From contig JAJYLU010000147.1 of the NCBI GenBank assembly GCA_021787505.1, positions 1-5,721 on the forward strand: a stretch of DNA of 5,721 nt, written 5' to 3'. The stretch comes from Nitrospirota bacterium (GTDB taxonomy: Bacteria > Nitrospirota > Thermodesulfovibrionia > Thermodesulfovibrionales > UBA6898). A program made the position numbers and the translations under genes. How positions within the stretch are numbered: the stretch's first letter is position 1; each line of letters begins with the position of its first letter. Of this stretch, positions 1 to 5,721 are shown in pieces. Under the pieces are notes generated by a model, which did not search any database, was not told where the DNA came from, and saw only the letters and a program-made list of their open reading frames with translations.

Positions 1-37
1 CACCGCATAAGGTAGCGTCTGCATTTATGTGGATCAT
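1..37 (-). CDS. possible 5' end of an unidentified gene downstream of sdhA (partial)
   Basis: An ATG at 37 on the minus strand opens a frame that runs off the left edge after twelve complete codons, reading MIHINADATLCG. An AGGA Shine-Dalgarno-like motif (48-45) sits seven bases upstream, and an in-frame TGA at 55-53 limits how far upstream the gene could begin. It is co-directional with sdhA and starts 67 bases after the sdhA stop, so it could be the next gene of the same operon. The short peptide does not resemble an SdhB start that I recognise. The pattern Met-Ile-x-Ile-Asn followed by a Cys recalls small ferredoxin-type [4Fe-4S] proteins, but one cysteine is far too little to assign a family. 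Chance openness over 37 bases is easily possible, so this rests mainly on the ribosome binding site and the position. Confidence 0.33.
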   Translation of the reverse strand, partial: MIHINADATLCG

Positions 38-104
38 AATTAAATCCTGTCGTCATTGCAAGACTTTTTCATCGTTTCTGCCCTGCACCATTACAGCGCT
101 CGTA

Positions 105-1829
105 TTAATATTTTCGTTCCTCAGGCTGAAACTTGGTGATCGAGACCGGCTTGTATCGCAATGCAACCCCTTTGTCCGTTTTAAAAGCCAGGGTATGTTT
201 GAGCCAGTTTGCGTCATCTCTCTTCGGGAAGTCCTCCCGTGAATGCGCCCCTCTGCTTTCCTCCCTCTGCAGGGCCGATACAGAGATCACCTCGGACAAG
301 GTGAGAAGATGCGTCAGTTCTATCGCTTCGAGGACCTCGGTGTTAAACCGCTTTCCGCTGTCCTTTATCCTTATTTCGGCGGACCTTCCTTCGAGGGCCC
401 TTATCTGTTCGACCAGCTTTTCGAGGTCCTCCTTATGCCTGAAGACAGAGCATTCATCCATCATCTTCTTCTGAAGTTCGTTCCTTATCACTGCGGCCTT
501 TTCTCTGCCCTTCTTTTCGCAGACGGCTTTAAGCGCAGCCTCTGTCCTCCCGGCAAGGTCTCTGCCGATATCCTTTCTTTCAGCGGTCTTCAGGAACCTG
601 CCGATTTCCATGCCGGCCCTCCTGCCGAATACCACGGTATCGAGAAGAGAGTTGCATCCGAGCCTGTTTGCGCCATGCACCGAGACGCATGCGCATTCCC
701 CTGCCGCAAAAAGGCCCTCAAAGATTGCTCCATGCTCGTCCCTGAAGACCCTGCCGTCGCTATCAGTCGGTATCCCGCCCATCGCATAATGTGCGGTCGG
801 GAGCACTGGGATCGGGGACTCGGCAGGATCGAGGCCCATATAGATCCTGCAGAAGGTAGTGATCTCGGGAAGTCGTTCCTCCAATATCTCCTTTTTCACG
901 GGCCTCAGGTCGAGGTACACGAAGTCCCTGCCTTCTATGCCCCTGCCCTCCCTGATCTCGGTCATGATAGCCCTGGAAACCATGTCCCTCGGCGCAAGAT
1001 CCTTGATGGTCGGCGCATAGCGTTCCATGAAGCGTTCGCCCTTGCCGTTGATCAGGATACCGCCCTCGCCCCTTGCGCCTTCGGTGACCAGGATTCCGAG
1101 ACCGTACAGTCCGGTCGGGTGGAACTGGAAAAATTCCATGTCCTGGAGCGGAACACCGTTCCGGAAGAGTATGCTGAGGCAATCTCCTGTACTCGCGATG
1201 GCGTTCGAAGTGGTCTTATATACCCGGCCGTATCCCCCGGAGGCGACGAGGGTGGCCTTCGCATTGAACACATGGACTTCGCCTGTCTTTATTTCAAGGG
1301 CGATCACCCCCCGGCATTTTCCGTCTTCAGTCGCGATATCAAGCACATGGAATTCATCGAAGAATTTCACACCTTGCAGCCCCGACTGCTCGAAGAGCGC
1401 AAAGAGTATCGCATGGCCGGTCCTGTCGGCGGAATAACAGGCCCTCCTGACGGCAGCCGCGCCGAAGTCCCTAGTATGCCCGCCGAACCTTCTCTGTGCG
1501 ATCTTGCCCTCTGCCGTCCTCGAAAAGGGCACCCCCATATGCTCGAGTTCTATGACTGTCCTGATCGCGTCCTCGCACATCACCGCGATCGCGTCCTGGT
1601 CGCCCAGAAAATCGCCGCCCTTAGTGGTGTCGTAAAAATGCCATTCCGGTGAGTCCGGTTCTTCATTGCCGAGTGCCGCGGCAATCCCTCCCTGTGCGGC
1701 CGTCGAATGCGACCGGGTAGGATAGAGTTTCGTCAGCACCGCCACTGTTCCGTGTTTCGCAGCCTCTATCGCGGCACGCAGACCGGCGAGGCCGGAGCCG
1801 ATTATGACGGTATCGAAATTGTGGGTCAT
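105..1829 (-). CDS. sdhA: succinate dehydrogenase / fumarate reductase flavoprotein subunit
   Basis: This is the FAD-carrying catalytic subunit of complex II, interconverting succinate and fumarate on the cytoplasmic face of the membrane together with an iron-sulfur subunit and a membrane anchor. The 574-residue protein is full length for the family. Visible motifs, in order: the dinucleotide fold GSGLAG at 11-16; the SHSTAAQGG segment with His41, equivalent to the His that binds FAD covalently; the substrate-site HPTG at 237-240 and TEGARGEGG from 249; Arg281 in PRDMVSRA, the expected proton-transfer arginine; His347 in the HYAMGG segment; Glu378; and Arg389 in HGANRLG. A helical C-terminal domain ends in the typical FQPEERKY. 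The ATG start is forced, because an in-frame TAA lies two codons upstream (1835-1833). No Shine-Dalgarno sequence precedes it. No iron-sulfur or anchor gene is visible in the window, so direction of catalysis (SdhA or FrdA) cannot be decided from sequence alone. Confidence 0.95.
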   Translation of the reverse strand: MTHNFDTVIIGSGLAGLRAAIEAAKHGTVAVLTKLYPTRSHSTAAQGGIAAALGNEEPDSPEWHFYDTTKGGDFLGDQDAIAVMCEDAIRTVIELEHMGVPFSRTAEGKIAQRRFGGHTRDFGAAAVRRACYSADRTGHAILFALFEQSGLQGVKFFDEFHVLDIATEDGKCRGVIALEIKTGEVHVFNAKATLVASGGYGRVYKTTSNAIASTGDCLSILFRNGVPLQDMEFFQFHPTGLYGLGILVTEGARGEGGILINGKGERFMERYAPTIKDLAPRDMVSRAIMTEIREGRGIEGRDFVYLDLRPVKKEILEERLPEITTFCRIYMGLDPAESPIPVLPTAHYAMGGIPTDSDGRVFRDEHGAIFEGLFAAGECACVSVHGANRLGCNSLLDTVVFGRRAGMEIGRFLKTAERKDIGRDLAGRTEAALKAVCEKKGREKAAVIRNELQKKMMDECSVFRHKEDLEKLVEQIRALEGRSAEIRIKDSGKRFNTEVLEAIELTHLLTLSEVISVSALQREESRGAHSREDFPKRDDANWLKHTLAFKTDKGVALRYKPVSITKFQPEERKY

Positions 1830-1835
1830 GAGTTA

Positions 1836-1863
1836 ATTATACCGGAAGAGGGCGATTCTTCAA
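1836..1863 (-). promoter_or_regulatory. sigma-70-type promoter of sdhA, predicted leaderless
   Basis: On the minus strand, a TTGAAG -35 candidate (1863-1858, four of six consensus bases) is separated by 16 bases from a perfect TATAAT -10 box (1841-1836). Only six bases lie between TATAAT and the sdhA ATG at 1829. With normal spacing, transcription would begin at or within a base or two of the A of the start codon. This agrees with the absence of any ribosome binding site before sdhA. The boxes are seen directly; the start point is inferred. Confidence 0.62.
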
Positions 1864-1894
1864 TGCACCTCAAGAAACCCGGACGATTTTTTCA

Positions 1895-1923
1895 TGTACT
1901 CCCGTCGCATATTGAGGGATAAT
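1895..1923 (+). promoter_or_regulatory. weak candidate promoter for the malic enzyme gene
   Basis: GATAAT at 1918-1923 matches five of six -10 consensus bases and would start transcription near 1930, giving a leader of about 30 bases that contains the Shine-Dalgarno sequence. The hexamer 17 bases upstream (TGTACT, 1895-1900) matches the -35 consensus poorly, so the promoter may need an activator or lie elsewhere. TTGAGG at 1912-1917 with TTTTAT at 1935-1940 is an alternative, but it would start transcription almost on top of the ribosome binding site. Confidence 0.3.
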
Positions 1924-1944
1924 AGAATCGATAGTTTTATTATC
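1918..1944. repeat. AT-rich inverted repeat before the malic enzyme gene
   Basis: The arms GATAATAGAAT (1918-1928) and GTTTTATTATC (1934-1944) pair over eleven positions, nine Watson-Crick and two G-T, around a five-base centre CGATA. The outer seven base pairs are perfect. The repeat ends two bases before the Shine-Dalgarno sequence and its left arm contains the GATAAT -10 candidate. It could be an operator for a dimeric regulator or, if transcription starts further upstream, a leader hairpin next to the ribosome binding site. AT-rich sequence forms such repeats by chance more readily than GC-rich sequence, so function is not established. Confidence 0.45.
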
Positions 1945-1946
1945 GC

Positions 1947-1954
1947 GAGGAGGA
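1947..1954 (+). promoter_or_regulatory. strong ribosome binding site of the malic enzyme gene
   Basis: GAGGAGGA lies six bases before the ATG at 1961, near-ideal Shine-Dalgarno pairing and spacing. It fixes the start of the malic enzyme and places the ACT domain inside the protein. It contrasts sharply with the divergent sdhA gene, which has no such site. Confidence 0.85.
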
Positions 1955-1960
1955 CAGATC

Positions 1961-3367
1961 ATGGCACAGGTCCCGGGTCCAAGCTACAGCATCACTATCA
2001 GGGCGGAGATAGAAAACCGCATAGGCATGTTCGCGCAGATAGCGGCCGCGATCAGCCAGGTGGGCGGGGACCTCGGCTCGGTCGACATCGTCAGGGTCGA
2101 AAAGGGAAAGGTCGTCAGAGACATTACAGTCAACGCCAGAGACGAAAAGCATGAAAAGACGATCGTAAAATCGATCAAGAGGATTCCCGGTATCAAGGTC
2201 CTCCGGGTGATGGACCGCACCTTTTTCGCCCACCACTGCGGCAAGATCGAGATATGTCCGAAACAGACCATCCGGGACAGAAACGACCTCTCAAAAGTGT
2301 ACACGCCGGGTGTGGCGAGGGTCTCCCTGGACATCAGCGCGCACAAGGAGCACGCCTACCGCTATACCATAAAATGCAACTCCGTAGCGATCATTACCGA
2401 CGGTACCGCAGTGCTCGGACTCGGAGATATCGGCCCCGAAGCCGCGATGCCGGTCATGGAGGGCAAGGCGATGATCTTCAAGGAGTTTGCCGGGATCGAC
2501 GCATACCCTATTGCGCTTGCCACGAAGGACCCGGAGGAGATCATCACGACCGTAAAGAACATCGCGGTGCCGTTCGGCGGCATAAATCTCGAGGACATCT
2601 CGGCGCCCCGCTGCTTCGATATCGAAGAAAGGCTGCGGAAGATGCTCGACATTCCGGTCATCCACGACGACCAGCACGGGACCGCGGTCGTGGTACTCGC
2701 CGCGCTCATCAACGTCGGGAGGCTCCTGAAGAAAGACATCAGGAGAATGCGAATCGTGATCTCGGGCGCTGGTGCCGCAGGCTCCGCCAATGCGCTTATG
2801 CTCTCGTCGTACGGAGTAAAGGACATCGTAGTATGTGACAGGTCAGGTGCGATCTACAAAGGCAGAAGAATTAATATGACCGCCTACAAGAGACTTCTGG
2901 CCGGAAAGACGAACCTGAGGAAGGTCCGGGGCTGCATCTCCGAATCGGTCGCCGGGGCGAACGTCTTTATCGGTCTTTCCGCGCCCAATGTCCTGACGCC
3001 GGATGACGTCAGAAAGATGGCGAAGGACCCTATAGTCTTTGCCCTGGCGAATCCCGATCCTGAGATCGCCCCCGAAGAAGCGGCGCCTCTTGTCAGAGTG
3101 CTGGCGACCGGGAGGTCTGATTACCCGAACCAGATCAATAACATGCTCGGCTTTCCCGGTATATTCAGGGGGCTCCTCGATGTAAGGGCAAGGGGCGTCA
3201 ACGAGGAGGTGAAGTTCGCCGCCGCGAAGGCAATCGCCTATACGGTGAAGGACGATGAGCTTCACGAAGACTATATCATTCCGAGCATATTCGATAAAAG
3301 CGTTGTCTCTGCAGTCGCCCATGCGGTCGCGGACGCGGCGAGAAAGACCGGACTGGCGCGGCATTAG
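1961..3367 (+). CDS. ACT-domain malic enzyme (oxidative malate decarboxylation to pyruvate)
   Basis: The 468-residue protein converts malate to pyruvate and CO2 with reduction of NAD or NADP, presumably in the cytoplasm. Residues about 8-85 form an ACT regulatory domain, recognisable from the ENRIGMFAQIAAAISQVGGD segment and the following beta strands. The malic enzyme core follows. Tyr114 in VYTPGVAR and Lys169 in MEGKA are the expected acid/base residues. Glu211 and Asp212 in NLEDI and Asp237 in HDDQHGTA are the expected divalent-metal ligands. The nucleotide-binding loop is GAGAAG at 269-274, with Asp293 after the second strand suggesting NAD preference. NPDP (364-367) and the YPNQINNMLGFPGIFRG segment complete the site. 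Bacterial small malic enzymes without ACT are about 390-440 residues, so the extra N-terminus accounts for the greater length. ACT domains usually sense amino acids or other small metabolites, so allosteric control is inferred; the ligand is unknown. The gene is divergent from sdhA and convergent with the GH15 gene. Confidence 0.93.
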   Translation: MAQVPGPSYSITIRAEIENRIGMFAQIAAAISQVGGDLGSVDIVRVEKGKVVRDITVNARDEKHEKTIVKSIKRIPGIKVLRVMDRTFFAHHCGKIEICPKQTIRDRNDLSKVYTPGVARVSLDISAHKEHAYRYTIKCNSVAIITDGTAVLGLGDIGPEAAMPVMEGKAMIFKEFAGIDAYPIALATKDPEEIITTVKNIAVPFGGINLEDISAPRCFDIEERLRKMLDIPVIHDDQHGTAVVVLAALINVGRLLKKDIRRMRIVISGAGAAGSANALMLSSYGVKDIVVCDRSGAIYKGRRINMTAYKRLLAGKTNLRKVRGCISESVAGANVFIGLSAPNVLTPDDVRKMAKDPIVFALANPDPEIAPEEAAPLVRVLATGRSDYPNQINNMLGFPGIFRGLLDVRARGVNEEVKFAAAKAIAYTVKDDELHEDYIIPSIFDKSVVSAVAHAVADAARKTGLARH

Positions 3368-5721
3368 CCGGTTCGGGGCTCAACCGTCACCCTGTAATCC
3401 GTCCCCTCCCACTTTTCTGCTCCGTGCCAGTAAAAGGTAAAATCGATGACCCCGCCCTCCGGTATTGCCGAGACGGGAAGGTCGACCAGGAAGATCCCCA
3501 CTCCTGTCTCCCTGGTCTCATCCTCTCTGATGTTCTGCCAGCCGTCAATACCCCAATGCACCTTCGCAGGCGACAACACCTCTATCCGCAATATACTCCC
3601 TTTGGACATCGTACGGATCTTATGGTTGAAGCGCCAGATGACAAAGGGCGAACCCGTTTTCCTGACGACATACCGTTCGTAAGTCTGGGGCGGCATGTCG
3701 AAGACGCGGCCGTCCGCAATCGAACGGACGAGCTTGATATATTCCGAATGGGCCCAGACAAGAGGCATGGCGGAACCGGAGGGCCTGCCGAAGAAGAGCT
3801 CCCGCTCGGGGATATCGGCCGAGTCCCAGATCTGCTCGGAGATCATCCCTCCCTCGTTTGCGAATGATGCCATAGTCTTCAGAAGCCTTTCCGCCTCCGG
3901 TATACGTCCTGCCGCTATCTCGTAATGGCCGCGCTCGCCGGTAAGTAAGGGCCAGAGTCTACCGGTACCGGTCCCGTCGAAGGGCGACCCGTCGTCATGT
4001 TCTCCGTACCCGTCATCATTGTAGCGGTGCCATACAGGCCCGTAAGGAGCTTCGACCCTCAGGAGCGAGTCGATCACCTTTAACGTATTGATGATCTTAC
4101 GGTCATCCGCGGCCCGCAACCCGAACCTCACGAGCGCAAGGGCATCCGGGCTTATGATATGGGAGGCCGGCTCGTCGCTCTGCCCAGGGGGCCGGTTCTT
4201 TATCGGCACGAAGCCGCTTGCCGGTGACGACGCATCAGCCGTCTCAGGAGGCGCGATCCGGACGTAATAGCCTTCGACCTTGAATTCGCGGCAGTAGTCA
4301 GTGCCTCTTACGTAGGTCCAGCGCTCTATGTTCGAGTTCCAGTTGTCGGCTGTTTCGCGCAGGTATGAAGCGACCCCGGGTTCGTTGTGGGCTTCCGCCA
4401 GCTCGGCGGCAACCAGGAGGCCGGCGATTTCGACGGCGAGGGTAAACGGAGAGTAGCCGGGGTCTTCCTCCCAGCGGTCTTCCTGCGTGACAGGACCGTT
4501 GCAGACGATAAAGGCTGCGGCGCGGAGGACCATCGGCCAGAATTTGGCGATCTCCCCCTTCCCTAAGACTTTTTCTCTCCCGGCCATGTCGACAAGGAGG
4601 ATAGGGAAGGCGGTCTCGTCCAACTGCAGCCCGCTCCAGTAAGGAGTGCCGTCGAGCCACATATTCTGGGGCCAGTGGCCGTCGGCCTCCTGGGTGATCC
4701 GGAGGTAATTGAGCACCCGCCGCACATCATTGGACGCACCGGCGGCAAGCATCCCTCCGGCGGTCTCCGCAAGGTCTCGCGGCCAGGCGAGATGATAGCC
4801 GCCGAGATCGTCATCTCCTTTGGCGAATCCCCATGGGACCGAGAGGCTTGCGATGATGCCGCCCCTGAATCTTTTTGATTCGTGTGTCCGAAGCACCGCG
4901 CAGCTTATGCGGTAAAGGTCCCTCGCATCCGACGGCATTTCATGGGCAGATAGCTTCCCGTGCCACTCGCCCCATTCGCGGATGTATTTTCCCTTCGCCT
5001 CTTCGAACCCGTCGAACAGACTCGCAAGGGCCCGGTTCCCGGCCTCTGAATGGTTCCTTCCGAATCCGAGGGCGAGCACGAATTCCCCGCGGCTATCCTT
5101 CACATCTATCTCCCCGGTAAGCGCGACATTCCCGTTTTCCGCCTTCTGAAAGGCCCAGGTCATCTTCTTATTGAGAGAAAGGTCCTGCCAGCCATCGGAG
5201 AAGCCGATATAGCCGGCGGATCTCCCGGCCCATGGGGCAGAAGAGGCCAGGGCGAGTGCAAGTCCGTCGCGTTCGGCAAAGAGCATCGGGACACCCTTAT
5301 AGTCGCCTATCCATGCGGTATTGCCGCCCCCCCTGTTGCCGAGATGGGGCGACAGAAGCACATAAACATGATACGCATCCGGCACATCCTGAAGGACCGT
5401 GAAGACGGTCTTTTGAAGGACCACGTCGCGCTCCGGGTCTGCGAGTATCTCCTTCACGATCCTGTAGCGTCCCTGTTTACAGGTATTGGTGAGACGGTAG
5501 GCGGGTACTCCGTCAGATAGGTATGAGACCTCAGAATAGGCATGCCTTTTTTCCTCCGAGAAGAATTCCTTCCCGTCCGTCACGATAAACCCCATGTCGC
5601 GCGTGCATGCCTGGTCCACCCGCGAATAGTAGATCTCGTTAAATATGCCGTGGCTGAGCGTGAACCATACACGGCTTGCAGGGCTGAGAGAAGTACCTAC
5701 CCCGCTCTTTGCGCTCGACGT
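3364..5721 (-). CDS. GH15 glucoamylase-like glycoside hydrolase (5' end beyond the window)
   Basis: This enzyme is expected to release glucose from non-reducing ends of alpha-glucans by inverting hydrolysis. The frame stays open to the right edge, giving 785 visible residues. The GTG at 5619 is not the start, because upstream codons encode the family-like TSSAKSGVGTSLSPASRVWF, so probably only a short N-terminus is missing. Numbering from the first visible residue: an N-terminal beta-sandwich of the glucodextranase type (1 to about 255), an (alpha/alpha)6 catalytic barrel (about 262-668) and a beta-rich C-terminal domain of about 115 residues. YHLAWPRDL supplies the Arg315-Asp316 substrate-site pair. 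Glu418, first Glu of DRWEEDPG, matches the general acid, and Glu629 in ISEQIWD matches the general base. A secretion signal cannot be judged. Glucodextranase or an isomaltose- or trehalose-type specificity remain possible. The stop codon overlaps that of the malic enzyme gene. Confidence 0.92.
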   Translation of the reverse strand, partial: TSSAKSGVGTSLSPASRVWFTLSHGIFNEIYYSRVDQACTRDMGFIVTDGKEFFSEEKRHAYSEVSYLSDGVPAYRLTNTCKQGRYRIVKEILADPERDVVLQKTVFTVLQDVPDAYHVYVLLSPHLGNRGGGNTAWIGDYKGVPMLFAERDGLALALASSAPWAGRSAGYIGFSDGWQDLSLNKKMTWAFQKAENGNVALTGEIDVKDSRGEFVLALGFGRNHSEAGNRALASLFDGFEEAKGKYIREWGEWHGKLSAHEMPSDARDLYRISCAVLRTHESKRFRGGIIASLSVPWGFAKGDDDLGGYHLAWPRDLAETAGGMLAAGASNDVRRVLNYLRITQEADGHWPQNMWLDGTPYWSGLQLDETAFPILLVDMAGREKVLGKGEIAKFWPMVLRAAAFIVCNGPVTQEDRWEEDPGYSPFTLAVEIAGLLVAAELAEAHNEPGVASYLRETADNWNSNIERWTYVRGTDYCREFKVEGYYVRIAPPETADASSPASGFVPIKNRPPGQSDEPASHIISPDALALVRFGLRAADDRKIINTLKVIDSLLRVEAPYGPVWHRYNDDGYGEHDDGSPFDGTGTGRLWPLLTGERGHYEIAAGRIPEAERLLKTMASFANEGGMISEQIWDSADIPERELFFGRPSGSAMPLVWAHSEYIKLVRSIADGRVFDMPPQTYERYVVRKTGSPFVIWRFNHKIRTMSKGSILRIEVLSPAKVHWGIDGWQNIREDETRETGVGIFLVDLPVSAIPEGGVIDFTFYWHGAEKWEGTDYRVTVEPRTG

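Noticed and set aside
49..75. Possible terminator in the gap downstream of sdhA near the CTTTTTC run
   Set aside because: The candidate stem has only about three base pairs, and the T-run is on the plus strand, the wrong strand for ending sdhA transcription.
243..1652. A 469-codon stop-free frame on the plus strand opposite sdhA
   Set aside because: It lies wholly antisense to an intact, motif-complete sdhA. Its translation shows no family I recognise, and its openness is expected from the G/C-ending codon bias of the true gene. No ribosome binding site precedes its ATG.
1856..1876. TTCTT / AAGAA inverted repeat near the sdhA -35 box, as a possible operator
   Set aside because: The arms are only five bases and do not extend on either side, which is expected by chance in this region.
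1863..1922. A 19-codon frame (ATG at 1863, TAA at 1920) that could be a leader peptide before the malic enzyme gene
   Set aside because: The nearest purine-rich stretch is about ten bases upstream and not a clear Shine-Dalgarno sequence. No promoter lies before it, and the frame has no run of regulatory codons. It also overlaps the sdhA -35 region.
2254..2838. Other long frames overlapping the malic enzyme and GH15 genes on either strand
   Set aside because: They are low-complexity, Arg- and Pro-rich translations lying inside confidently assigned genes, with no family motifs; they are shadows of the real reading frames.
3369..3386. Small inverted repeat CGGTT / AACCG just after the malic enzyme stop, as a possible terminator
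   Set aside because: The stem is only five base pairs with an eight-base loop, no T-run follows on either strand, and it lies inside the GH15 coding sequence.

Overview
The window holds three long genes of central carbon and glucan metabolism, all typical bacterial families, plus the edge of a possible fourth gene. No rRNA, tRNA, CRISPR array, insertion sequence or phage gene was seen. The DNA is moderately GC-rich, with many G/C-ending codons. Long stop-free stretches opposite the genes are a by-product of that composition. The combination of an SdhA-type flavoprotein, an ACT-domain malic enzyme and a long bacterial GH15 glucoamylase would fit an anaerobic or microaerophilic bacterium such as Nitrospirota or Desulfobacterota. 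That placement is an impression from protein style only and is weakly supported.

Layout, left to right. Positions 1-104 lie downstream of the first gene on the minus strand. They contain a possible ribosome binding site and an ATG at 37 that stays open to the left edge. Positions 105-1829 (minus) encode a complete succinate dehydrogenase/fumarate reductase flavoprotein subunit (sdhA). Positions 1830-1960 form a 131-base divergent intergenic region. It holds a good sigma-70-type promoter for sdhA placed so that the mRNA would be leaderless. It also holds an AT-rich inverted repeat and a strong Shine-Dalgarno sequence for the rightward gene. Positions 1961-3367 (plus) encode a malic enzyme with an N-terminal ACT domain. 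Positions 3364-5721 (minus) encode a GH15 glucoamylase-like enzyme whose 5' end lies beyond the right edge. The malic enzyme and GH15 genes converge, and their stop codons overlap by four bases.

How the genes fit together. SdhA interconverts succinate and fumarate at the membrane. Malic enzyme takes malate, one hydration step beyond fumarate, to pyruvate and CO2 with reduction of NAD(P). Their divergent arrangement around one short regulatory region makes coordinated control of the C4-dicarboxylate part of the TCA cycle plausible. The GH15 enzyme would release glucose from alpha-glucans such as glycogen or maltodextrin and has no obvious direct link to the other two. The items most worth a second look are the apparent leaderless sdhA start, the inverted repeat next to the malic enzyme start, and the ACT-malic enzyme fusion. 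No clearly new multi-gene system is visible.
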